DNA from: Pseudomonadota bacterium
Lineage (GTDB): Bacteria; Pseudomonadota; Alphaproteobacteria; UBA8366; GCA-2717185
Direction: 5' to 3'
DNA length: 8,910 bases
Assembly (NCBI GenBank): GCA_027619655.1
Contig: JAQCHR010000114.1
Span: 1-8,910, forward strand
Each line of letters opens with the position of its first letter. Position 1 is the first letter of the stretch. The notes under the pieces are model-generated. The model searched no databases. It was not told the DNA's origin and worked only from the letters and a program-made list of their open reading frames with translations. Shown here piece by piece: positions 1-6,460 of this stretch. The position numbers and the translations under genes are program-made.

Positions 1-1275
1 AATGTCGGCTGCATCCCGTCCAAGGCATTGCTGAATTCGTCGGAAAAATTCCAAGAGGCGCAGCACGAGCTTGCCGGTCACGGGATCGACGTCAGCGGCG
101 TCAAGCTGGACCTGAAGAAGATGATGGCGCGCAAGGACAAGGTCGTCGCCGACCTGACCGGCGGCATCGCCTTCCTGTTCAAGAAGAACAAGATCGACCA
201 CATCATCGGCGCCGGCAGCATCGAAGGTCCCGGCGCGGTGAAGGTAACCCCGGAAAAGGGCAAGGCGCGGACCATAACGATCGAGGATATCCTTATCGCG
301 ACGGGATCGGAAAGCACGCCGCTGCCGGGTGTCGAGGTCGACGAGAAAAAGATCGTCACATCCACCGGCGCCCTAGAACTGGGCAAGGTACCCGGCCACC
401 TTGTGGTCATCGGCGCGGGCGTTATCGGGCTGGAAATGGCGTCTGTCTGGGGCCGGCTGGGAGCCAAGGTCACCTGCATCGAATTCCTGGACCGGATCAC
501 GCCGGGCATGGATGCCGAGATCGCCAAGCACTTCCAGCGCATCCTCCAGAAGCAGGGCATGGCGTTCAAACTCGGCACCAAGGTCACGGGCGCGACGACG
601 AACCGTGCCGGCGTCACCCTGACGGTGGAGCCCGCCAAGGGCGGCGAAACCGAAACGATCAAATGCGATACCGTGCTGCTGTCCATCGGCCGCCGCCCCT
701 ATACCGAAGGCCTCGGCCTGAAGGCGGCGGGCGTTGAGACCGACAAGCGCGGGTTCATCACGATCGACGATCACTTCCGGACAACGGCGGCGGGCATCTA
801 CGCCATCGGTGACTGCGTTCCCGGCCCGATGCTGGCCCACAAGGCGGAAGACGAAGGCGTGGTCTGTGCGGAAATAATCGCGGGCCAGTCCGGCCATATC
901 AACTATGACGCCATTCCAAGCGTCGTCTACACATGGCCGGAAGTCGCCACCGTCGGCAAGACCGAGGAAATGCTGAAGGACGCCGGCATCGAATACCGCA
1001 TCGGCAAGTTCCCCTTCACGGCCAACAGCCGCGCCCGCGCGAACGACCTGACGGACGGCTTCGTAAAGATCCTCGCGGACGCGAAAACCGATGCCGTGCT
1101 GGGCGCGCATATCATCGGCGCGGATGCCGGCAATATGATCCATGAAATCGTCGCGGTGATGGAATTCGGCGGATCGGCGGAAGATATCGCCCGAATCTGC
1201 CATGCCCATCCGACCCTCAACGAAGCCGTCAAGGAGGCCGCGCTCGCCGTGGATAATCGACCGATCCACATGTAG
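1..1275 (+). CDS. lpdA: Dihydrolipoyl dehydrogenase (E3), 5' end outside window
   Basis: This is the FAD- and NAD-dependent E3 subunit, which reoxidises the dihydrolipoyl groups of 2-oxoacid dehydrogenase complexes (pyruvate, 2-oxoglutarate, branched-chain) or of the glycine cleavage system. The open frame runs in from base 1, so the TTG at 28 is not the start. About 40 N-terminal residues are missing, including the FAD GxGxxG loop and the first redox cysteine. Visible in order: NVGCIPSK at residues 1-8 (second cysteine of the active-site disulfide), ATGSES, the NAD-binding VIGAGVIGLE (codons near 405-435), the FAD-contacting YAIGDC (near 800-815), and the C-terminal dimerisation domain with HAHPTLNEA (1198-1224), the catalytic His-Glu pair. 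The ending DNRPIHM is typical of the family. The 424 visible residues fit a protein of about 465. It probably closes a 2-oxoacid dehydrogenase operon and may be cotranscribed with the small gene 20 bases downstream. Which complex it serves cannot be told from here. Confidence 0.97.
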   Translation, partial: NVGCIPSKALLNSSEKFQEAQHELAGHGIDVSGVKLDLKKMMARKDKVVADLTGGIAFLFKKNKIDHIIGAGSIEGPGAVKVTPEKGKARTITIEDILIATGSESTPLPGVEVDEKKIVTSTGALELGKVPGHLVVIGAGVIGLEMASVWGRLGAKVTCIEFLDRITPGMDAEIAKHFQRILQKQGMAFKLGTKVTGATTNRAGVTLTVEPAKGGETETIKCDTVLLSIGRRPYTEGLGLKAAGVETDKRGFITIDDHFRTTAAGIYAIGDCVPGPMLAHKAEDEGVVCAEIIAGQSGHINYDAIPSVVYTWPEVATVGKTEEMLKDAGIEYRIGKFPFTANSRARANDLTDGFVKILADAKTDAVLGAHIIGADAGNMIHEIVAVMEFGGSAEDIARICHAHPTLNEAVKEAALAVDNRPIHM

Positions 1276-1295
1276 GGCCGGGCTGTCCCACCGGA

Positions 1296-1589
1296 ATGAA
1301 TCTCCCCGCCATACCGCCTCCGCCGAAACGGTCGCCCTTTCGCCGGTTCCTGATCCTGGCGTCGGGCTGGTTCTTTATTGTCCTGGGGATTCTCGGGCTG
1401 TTCCTGCCGATCCTGCAGGGAATCCTGTTTCTGGCCATCGGCGCCTATCTTCTATCGCTGGAATCGCCGATGGCGCGGCGGTTTATCGAAAGGATGCGTC
1501 GCCGCTATCCCAGGCTGGGCGAAACCTTCGATACGGCCCGCGGCCGCGCCGCGCATGTTCTGCACCGCATCAACGCCAGGTTCCGGTAA
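1296..1589 (+). CDS. Small two-helix membrane protein (PGPGW/DUF454-like)
   Basis: A 97-residue protein of unknown function, predicted to sit in the inner membrane. Residues 1-17 are proline-rich and basic (PPPPKR, then FRR). Two hydrophobic segments follow, at about 18-37 and 42-54, joined by a short turn with LFLPILQG. After LLSLESPMARR comes a strongly basic cytoplasmic-type tail with the RMRRRYPRLGE segment. The GWxxxxLGxxGLFLP pattern followed by GxLFLxxGxxLLS and S-P/R resembles the PGPGW and DUF454 (YbaN-type) small membrane families. I cannot decide between them, and the literal PGPGW motif is absent. The ATG at 1296 is 20 bases after the lpdA stop with only a weak purine stretch (CCGGA) before it, so translation may depend on the upstream gene. 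Its stop codon lies in the loop of a short inverted repeat (1582-1595). Codon use matches the neighbours. No link to E3 function is visible. Confidence 0.75.
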   Translation: MNLPAIPPPPKRSPFRRFLILASGWFFIVLGILGLFLPILQGILFLAIGAYLLSLESPMARRFIERMRRRYPRLGETFDTARGRAAHVLHRINARFR

Positions 1590-1596
1590 GCCGGAC

Positions 1597-1624
1597 AAAA
1601 AAATGGCCCGGACATGTCCGGGCC
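1597..1624 (-). terminator. Rho-independent terminator for the minus-strand hydrolase operon
   Basis: Positions 1605-1624 form a perfect 20-bp palindrome that can fold as an 8-bp G/C-rich stem with a 4-base loop. On the minus strand it is followed by one A and then seven T residues (1603-1597), the classic intrinsic-terminator form. It lies about 130 bases after the MlrC-like stop codon. On the plus strand there is no T-run after the stem, so it would stop the lpdA-side transcript only weakly, if at all. Confidence 0.75.
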
Positions 1625-1654
1625 AGTCGTAACTCACTAGGCTGCGTGAGAGGT

Positions 1655-1672
1655 TGATGGGATATCCCATCA
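1655..1672. repeat. 18-bp perfect palindrome in convergent gap
   Basis: TGATGGGAT is followed directly by its exact reverse complement, ATCCCATCA. There is no spacer and no adjoining T-run on either strand, so it does not look like a complete intrinsic terminator. It sits 30 bases from the terminator palindrome, between two gene ends. It could be a transcript-end hairpin, part of a Rho-dependent end, or a protein-binding dyad. Nothing in the sequence decides between these. Confidence 0.5.
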
Positions 1673-1751
1673 GGGTAGGTGTCCCCTATATGCCTGCCGG
1701 ACGACCGCCAGACAGTGACCCGGATCACAGAGCCATCATTTTTATCGGGTA

Positions 1752-3229
1752 TCACAGGTCCAGGGGCCAGACGGGCCTCCGTACCTTTTTGTATTCGAAC
1801 TTGCCCAGATCGGGTGACGCCAGCCCATGCGCATCCACAATCAGGATCTCCCGGGCCATGGGTTCGAAGGCGGCGCGAAAATGATGCGCCGATTTCAGCG
1901 CTACGACAGCCTTGTCTTCAGGATCGATTCCCTGGGAACGGAATACGGCAGGGTCCATGGTCTGCAGACGGAAACTGCAAAGTATCACGTCGATACTGCC
2001 GATCCTCAGAATTGCCGTGGACCCCATCGAGCCGCGCAATCCCGATGACAGGGGGCCCTGCAGGGTAAAACTGCCTTCGGAGATCCCCACGACCTCGCCC
2101 GTGACCACCAGCGGCGGCGTCAGTGCGGGATCGACCTTGCCGCCAATCGGCAGCGTCACGGTGCCGCGAACGCCCGCGCGCTGGCACATGGTCACGGCTT
2201 CCGGGTCCGCGATGCACCCGAACGCGGCGTTCTTCACACCGGCCGCGATCATGGCGCCCAGAAGATTGGGGCTGTCGCCATAGGCGCCGCCACCGGGGTT
2301 ATCGCTGAAATCGGCCAGGATTATCGGCCTGTCGCCGGCGCCCAGCGCCGCAACGCGCGCCATCGCCTGTTCGATATCCAGCAGGGGGACAGTCACATTG
2401 GCCCGTTCGTCCCAGGCCAGATCCATCATCTCCGCTGCGATGGCCCGGGCGCGGTCCGCCGCGTCATCATGCGTGACCGTCACCGTGGGGCCGGCCATTT
2501 CAATATCGGCCCAGGGAAAACCGGCATTGACGCTGACATCCAGGATCCCGGCTTCTTTCCCGAAGGCAAGGCTGCGGCGAACCAGTTCAACCATCGGCCC
2601 GTCCTGGCTGCGGCCGCGATTGACGCCATCGACCATTGCGCGGCGGGCGACAACGCAGCGCGGGCGGATTTTCCCGTCCATCGCATCCCGCAACACGACG
2701 GCGGCGCGCGCCGCTGTTTCGTATATGTCGATATGGGGATAGGTGCGGAAACTGAACAGCCCGCTGCCGCTTTCCGCCATCTGGTCGGTCACGTTGGCAT
2801 GCAGGTCAAGCGATACGCAGACAGGGACATCCGGGCCGACCTTTTCGCGGACCGCTGCCAGAAGTGCCCCTTCACCATCGTCGAAAGATTCCGTCACCAT
2901 CGCGCCATGCAGCGCCAGGAGCACACCATCGAACGGTCCGTCACGATCCAGGGCAGTCAGTAACGCACTGCTGAGAAAATCCCATGCCTCCTGCGTGATC
3001 CTGCCCGACGAGGTCGCGTTTGCCGCAATCGCGCAATTCATGTCCCAGCCGTATTTTTCGCTGGCATCGAAATATGCCGCAAGTTCGCTGTTCGTGCCGC
3101 GAAATACGGGTTCAATCGCCTTGCCGCTGCGCAGGGTATGCAAGCGAAATTCGCCGAGACCCGTCTCGCCAAGCGGCTGAAGTTATTCGTCTCGTGCTTT
3201 ATCATTGCGCTCAGAACGCGCTTTGCCAT
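1752..3229 (-). CDS. M81-family (MlrC-like) zinc metallopeptidase, frameshifted near its N-terminus
   Basis: A homologue of MlrC, the zinc hydrolase known from microcystin breakdown but spread widely in bacteria with other or unknown substrates. The ATG at 3229 has a GGAG site 9 bases upstream and opens MAKRVLSAMIKHETNNFS, the conserved family start (HETNxFSP). That frame then drifts into nonsense, while the family sequence continues one frame over as PLGETGLGEFRLHTLRSG. Adding one C at the CC at 3175-3176 joins them into HETNNFSPLGETGLGEF and gives 492 residues, the usual family length. Repaired-numbering landmarks: ALHGAM near 107-111, SLDLHAN with D142 and H144, RTYPHID with H166 (probable zinc ligands, the two histidines 22 apart), and DNPGGGAYGD in the C-terminal domain. 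Uncorrected, the longest frame starts only at TTG 3143 and lacks HETN. The gene is either a recent pseudogene or carries a sequencing error. It follows the amidase after 109 bases and ends the operon. The substrate is unknown. Confidence 0.88.
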
Positions 3230-3238
3230 GGAAGGCGG

Positions 3239-3242
3239 CTCC
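3239..3242 (-). promoter_or_regulatory. Ribosome binding site fixing the MlrC-like start at 3229
   Basis: On the minus strand GGAG stands 9 bases before the ATG at 3229. This good site, together with the family-typical N-terminus it would start, shows that the true start is 3229 and not the TTG at 3143 that begins the longest unbroken frame. Confidence 0.6.
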
Positions 3243-3268
3243 AAATTCCGGGTCATCCGACCGGCAAG

Positions 3269-3303
3269 CACATACGAGACCGGCGCAACCGCGTCAAGCG
3301 CGG
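3269..3303 (-). promoter_or_regulatory. Possible internal promoter overlapping a small hairpin, upstream of the MlrC-like gene
   Basis: In the 109-base gap between amidase and MlrC-like gene, the minus strand has TTGACG (3297-3292), a 17-base spacer and TATGTG (3274-3269). The -35 box is good and the -10 box poor. The -35 overlaps a 5-bp G/C inverted repeat (CCGCG at 3289-3293, CGCGG at 3299-3303, loop of 5), which might instead be an attenuator-like or transcript-end stem without a T-run. Confidence 0.3.
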
Positions 3304-3338
3304 GAATGCAACCTCGAACACAACCATACAGGGATACG

Positions 3339-4772
3339 CTAGCGCGCCAGAGATTCCAGATCCGGAACCGGCCGGGCCAGTGCCGGGCTCGCCGAAAATA
3401 TCTGCTCCAGCGCCATCGCGACGGACAGGGTAAACCTGTCCCGGTGCTTGCGGCCCACCACCTGAATGCCGAATGGCGCACCGGTGTGATCAAGGCCGCA
3501 GGGCAGCGCAACCACAGGATGCCCGGTCAGGGTCAGGCCCGCAGTGATGGCGGATGCACTGATGTAATGCGCCATTTTCACACCGTCAATTTCACTCGGC
3601 GCCGGCTGGTCGAGCGGGAAAGCGGGAACCGGCACGCCCGGACAGATGAGAATGTCATACTGTTCGAAATACGCCTGGAACCGCCGATAAAGGGCGCCGT
3701 GTTCCTTGTGCGCCCAGCCGGCCTGCTCCATGTTCATGGCCAGCCCGGCTTCGGTGTTGAACAGCACATTCGCGCCCAGGTCGCCGCGATGCGAATCGTA
3801 ATGGCCCTTCTGCGTCGCAACGAATTGAAGACCTCGCAGGATCCAGAAAATATCAGCCGCGTTCTCCATCGGCGGGTCATGGTCGTCGCAGCGGGCAAAT
3901 GTCGACCCGTATTGCGCCAGTGTCTCGCGAAACGTCTTTCGTATCGCCTTCTGCACCGGCGCGAAGCCGAGGTCTTCCGAAACCGCCACCCGAACCCGGG
4001 ACAGGTCGGCGGGCGCGATATCGCGAAACTGCGCCGGGTCGTGGGGAAAGGACATCGGGTCGATGGTGTCTTCGCCGGCCATGGCGGACAGCATCAGCCC
4101 CAGATCGGCAACCGTCCGCGCCATCGGCCCCAGGGTACTGAACGTCGTCAGGGGGACCGTTCGCCGGTCGGATGCAATCAGGCCGATGGACGGCCGCAGC
4201 GCGGCGACGCCGCAATAGGTCGCCGGCCGGCGCAGGCTGCCGCCGGTATCGCTGCCGGAACACAGCGGCATCATGCCTGTCGCCAGCGCTGCCGCAGAAC
4301 CGCCGGACGACCCGCCGCTGGTCCGCGCCAGATCGAACGGATTGCGCGTCGCGCCATAGACCTTGTTGGACGTGTTGCCGCCAGCGGCGAATTCCGGCGT
4401 GTTGGTCTTGGCAAGGATGATGCCGCCGGCCAGCCGCAGCGCCGCCACGAACCGTTCGTCCGTCTCCGGCACAAAATCGCGATAGATGGGCGACCCATAG
4501 GTCGTGGTCAGCCCCGCCGTATGGTTCATATCCTTGATGCCGATGGGTAGGCCGTGCAGCGCCGGCAGGTCATCACCGCGCATGACCGCATCCGTTGCCG
4601 CGCGGGCCGCATCCCGCGCGCGCTCGTAATCGCGCGCGACGACCGCATTCACCGCCGGATTGACCCGCTCGATCCGTGCGATGCAGGATTCGACCAGCTC
4701 AATCGCCGACAGCCGCTTGCGGCCGATCAGGCGGCGCGCGTCGACCGCGGACAGATCGCAGGGTTCGGTCAT
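3339..4772 (-). CDS. Amidase-signature family amidase
   Basis: A serine amidohydrolase of the amidase signature family (GatA, fatty acid amide hydrolase and malonamidase type), which splits carboxamide bonds using a Ser-cisSer-Lys triad. From ATG 4772 the protein has 477 residues, a normal length. The triad is complete: K80 in GIKDMNHTAG, cis-Ser S155 in TSGGSSGGSAA and nucleophile S179 in SDTGGSLRRPA, with the family's usual 24-residue gap between the serines. The C-terminal part has the usual GHPVVALPCG and PFGIQVVGR blocks. The start is fixed by the ATGA overlap with the upstream M20 peptidase stop, which implies translational coupling. The same frame stays open further upstream, but that stretch is only a shadow of the M20 gene. 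No gatB or gatC lies beside it, and it sits among other small-molecule hydrolases, so a catabolic amidase is more likely than the Glu-tRNA amidotransferase subunit. No signal peptide is seen, so it is cytoplasmic. The substrate is unknown. Confidence 0.93.
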   Translation of the reverse strand: MTEPCDLSAVDARRLIGRKRLSAIELVESCIARIERVNPAVNAVVARDYERARDAARAATDAVMRGDDLPALHGLPIGIKDMNHTAGLTTTYGSPIYRDFVPETDERFVAALRLAGGIILAKTNTPEFAAGGNTSNKVYGATRNPFDLARTSGGSSGGSAAALATGMMPLCSGSDTGGSLRRPATYCGVAALRPSIGLIASDRRTVPLTTFSTLGPMARTVADLGLMLSAMAGEDTIDPMSFPHDPAQFRDIAPADLSRVRVAVSEDLGFAPVQKAIRKTFRETLAQYGSTFARCDDHDPPMENAADIFWILRGLQFVATQKGHYDSHRGDLGANVLFNTEAGLAMNMEQAGWAHKEHGALYRRFQAYFEQYDILICPGVPVPAFPLDQPAPSEIDGVKMAHYISASAITAGLTLTGHPVVALPCGLDHTGAPFGIQVVGRKHRDRFTLSVAMALEQIFSASPALARPVPDLESLAR

Positions 4773-6172
4773 GCGGCTCGCCGCCAGGCCGGCGGCGTTT
4801 CGCCCAGGTCCCAGAACAGCCCGGTCATCAGTTGCAGCCCCTCTCGCGCGACCGAAGCCAGCATGTGTTCGTTCGGCGCATGCTGCGAACAGGATGCGTA
4901 GGAATGCGGCACCCAGACGGTCGGCATGCCGAGGACATTCGCGAACACGTCGTTCGGCAGCGAACCGCCGAGGCTTGGCAGGATTGCCGGGTCCTTCCCC
5001 GTGGTCCGCTTGATCGATGCCGCGGCCCATTCGACCCAGGCATTTTCCGGATCGAGCCGTGTTGCCGGCATGTAGGGTTTCTTGCTGCGCGTCGCAGTCA
5101 CCATCGGAAAGCCATGCGCATCGAGATGCTTGCGCAGGACCGGCATGAAGGTTTCCGGATCGACGCCGACGGTGAAGCGGATCTGGCAATGCGCCGTCGC
5201 CCGCGGCGGAATGGCATTGACCGGGTTGTCGGGATTGCCGGTGCGGAAGGCCAGCACCTCGAAGGAATTCCACGCGAACACCTTTTCGCCCGCCGTCATC
5301 CCGGGCTCGCCCCAGTCGGGATCGATTTCCGGCGCGCCCTCGCCGCCGTCGATGACAAGGTTATGGACGGCATTGCGCACGGAATCGGGAATGCCGTCCG
5401 GCAGCCATTGCGGCACGAGGACCTTCCCCTTCGGGCTGGCGATGCAGGAAATCGCATGCGCCAGGATGATGCCGGGATTGGACAGCAACCCACCCCAGTT
5501 CCCCGAATGGTGGCCCCCTTCGCGCAGATCAACATCGAGATCGAAATTGAACGCGCCACGCGCGCCGAGAAAGATCGTCGGCCGCGTGGGGCTGAGCCGC
5601 GGCCCGTCGGAACAGACCAGCACGTCGGCCGAGAATGCTTCCCTGTTATCCTCGCAAAGCCGGTGCAGCCCGGGCGAGCCGGTTTCCTCACCGGTTTCGA
5701 TCAGCAGCTTGGAGTTGAAGCCTAGCCTGCCGCGCGCCTCGATAACGGTCTGCAGCGCCGCAATATTGATGGTGTGCTGGCCCTTGTTGTCGGCGGTGCC
5801 CCGGCCGTAAAAGCGGTCGCCATCCCGTGTCACCGACCAGGGCGACAGCCCCTCGCGCCACTGATCGTCATAGCCCAGAACCACATCCCCGTGGCCATAG
5901 GTCAAGACCGTCGGCAGGGCCGGGTCTTCCAGACGCTCCGCCAACAGGAATGGCCCGCCGCCCGATACGGGGTTGTCGAATATCCTGCAGGCGTAACCCA
6001 TTGCCTCGAAGGTCGGCCGCATCTCGTCCTTCAGATACCCGTACAGGATATCCATCCGCGCCGGGTTCTGGCTTTCGGTTGGGATAGCGACGCGGCGGGA
6101 AAGGTCCGCCAGAAACCGACCATCGTCGAAATAGGACTCAATGCGGGCGACCGCGTCGTTTCTGCTCATCAT
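4769..6172 (-). CDS. M20-family metallopeptidase (ArgE/DapE/CPG2 type)
   Basis: A cytoplasmic dinuclear-zinc hydrolase of the M20 family, which cuts N-acyl amino acids or short peptides. From ATG 6172 it has 467 residues, typical for the larger M20 members. Metal and catalytic motifs are all present: H94 and D96 in TYGHGDVV, bridging D128 in GRGTADNKGQ, E162 (general base) and E163 in ETGEETGSPG, D189 in VCSDGPR, and H431 in SCSQHAPNEH near the C-terminus. The dimerisation lid lies roughly at residues 200-330. ATG 6172 is followed directly by ATG 6169, and GGAAAGG stands 5 bases before 6172. An in-frame ATG at 6187 and more distant starts are possible but would add non-conserved residues. This is the first gene of the minus-strand operon, overlapping the amidase by ATGA. 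Family members include acetylornithine deacetylase, succinyl-diaminopimelate desuccinylase and carboxypeptidase G2. The motif set does not say which substrate is used here. Confidence 0.93.
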   Translation of the reverse strand: MMSRNDAVARIESYFDDGRFLADLSRRVAIPTESQNPARMDILYGYLKDEMRPTFEAMGYACRIFDNPVSGGGPFLLAERLEDPALPTVLTYGHGDVVLGYDDQWREGLSPWSVTRDGDRFYGRGTADNKGQHTINIAALQTVIEARGRLGFNSKLLIETGEETGSPGLHRLCEDNREAFSADVLVCSDGPRLSPTRPTIFLGARGAFNFDLDVDLREGGHHSGNWGGLLSNPGIILAHAISCIASPKGKVLVPQWLPDGIPDSVRNAVHNLVIDGGEGAPEIDPDWGEPGMTAGEKVFAWNSFEVLAFRTGNPDNPVNAIPPRATAHCQIRFTVGVDPETFMPVLRKHLDAHGFPMVTATRSKKPYMPATRLDPENAWVEWAAASIKRTTGKDPAILPSLGGSLPNDVFANVLGMPTVWVPHSYASCSQHAPNEHMLASVAREGLQLMTGLFWDLGETPPAWRRAA

Positions 6173-6289
6173 TCTGGCCTTTCCCATTGGTGCAGCATGA
6201 GTATCGAATAGCCGGCATCGGCCATGCAATACCAGGATACACGAAACAGACGGGAGCAGGGTGCCCCCCTGACGCAAGCCGGGCGGCAG

Positions 6290-6319
6290 ATTAGTCTTCC
6301 CCATTCGAAGAACCGGCAA
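6290..6319 (-). promoter_or_regulatory. Candidate sigma-70-type promoter for the hydrolase operon
   Basis: On the minus strand TTGCCG (6319-6314) is followed after 18 bases by ACTAAT (6295-6290), each matching four of six consensus bases. It would give a leader of roughly 110 bases before the M20 start. It is a weak call, placed mainly because it is the best pair seen in this gap, and the dyad at 6328-6352 lies just upstream of it. Confidence 0.22.
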
Positions 6320-6327
6320 ATATGACC

Positions 6328-6352
6328 CAAAACAAATTCCCTACTTGTTTTG
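6328..6352. promoter_or_regulatory. Inverted repeat CAAAACAA-N9-TTGTTTTG, likely regulator site
   Basis: Two exact 8-base half-sites (6328-6335 and 6345-6352) are separated by 9 bases in the divergent gap between the hydrolase operon and the sigma-54-driven gene. The centre is about 88 bases upstream of the predicted sigma-54 start, a suitable place for an activator of the enhancer-binding type. It also abuts the candidate minus-strand promoter, where it could act as an operator. No regulator gene lies in the window to pair it with. Confidence 0.45.
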
Positions 6353-6370
6353 AACTCCCGTTAAGGAATT

Positions 6371-6395
6371 GAGTTTTCCGGAAAATATAAAACTC
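6371..6395. repeat. Nested inverted repeats GAGTTTT...AAAACTC and TTTTCCGGAAAA
   Basis: TTTTCCGGAAAA (6374-6385) is a perfect 12-bp palindrome. It overlaps a second dyad, GAGTTTT (6371-6377) and AAAACTC (6389-6395), which share an 11-base spacer. The two are alternative pairings of the same arm. They end 6 bases before the sigma-54 promoter, where a bound protein would be close enough to affect polymerase. No known motif is recognised. Confidence 0.4.
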
Positions 6396-6400
6396 CGCAA

Positions 6401-6417
6401 CTGGCATAAATATTGCT
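6401..6417 (+). promoter_or_regulatory. Sigma-54 (RpoN) -24/-12 promoter
   Basis: CTGGCATAAATATTGCT matches the published YTGGCACGrNNNTTGCW consensus at every fixed position except CG, which reads TA. The invariant GG (6403-6404) and GC (6415-6416) are exactly 10 bases apart. The predicted start point is near 6428, giving a leader of about 33 bases before ATG 6461 that contains the ribosome site. Sigma-54 promoters need an ATP-using enhancer-binding activator, and the dyad at 6328-6352 is a candidate site for one. Confidence 0.7.
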
Positions 6418-6446
6418 GCATTCACTTTAGCCGATGAATAGACATG

Positions 6447-6452
6447 CAGGAG
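6447..6452 (+). promoter_or_regulatory. Ribosome binding site selecting ATG 6461
   Basis: CAGGAG stands 8 bases before ATG 6461. An in-frame ATG at 6434 would lie only about 7 bases after the predicted sigma-54 start, with no room for a ribosome site. The ATG at 6444 is in another frame. The start at 6461 is therefore preferred. Confidence 0.65.
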
Positions 6453-6460
6453 AACAGGAG

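Noticed and set aside
373..1269. A 298-codon minus-strand open frame inside lpdA
   Set aside because: It is the mirror of a well-conserved lpdA reading frame and has no recognisable motif.
1625..1751. A small RNA gene or tRNA in the convergent gap
   Set aside because: No cloverleaf, promoter or known RNA motif was found. Only short dyads are visible, and these are reported as such.
1752..3229. Microcystin degradation cluster
   Set aside because: Only an MlrC-like gene is present. No MlrA-type membrane protease, MlrB-type beta-lactamase-fold hydrolase or MlrD transporter is seen, and MlrC homologues are widespread outside microcystin degraders.
3138..4550. A 470-codon open frame on the plus strand
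   Set aside because: It lies opposite the intact amidase and the MlrC-like start. Its translation is rich in Arg, Gly and Gln with no family motif, as expected for the antisense frame of a high-GC gene.
4773..5273. A 167-codon N-terminal extension of the amidase frame
   Set aside because: This stretch overlaps the M20 gene in another frame and resembles no amidase N-terminus. ATG 4772 with the ATGA overlap gives the normal family length.
4676..5725. A 349-codon plus-strand open frame
   Set aside because: It is antisense to the M20 peptidase, whose full catalytic motif set is present on the minus strand. The plus-strand translation is compositionally biased and shows no domain.
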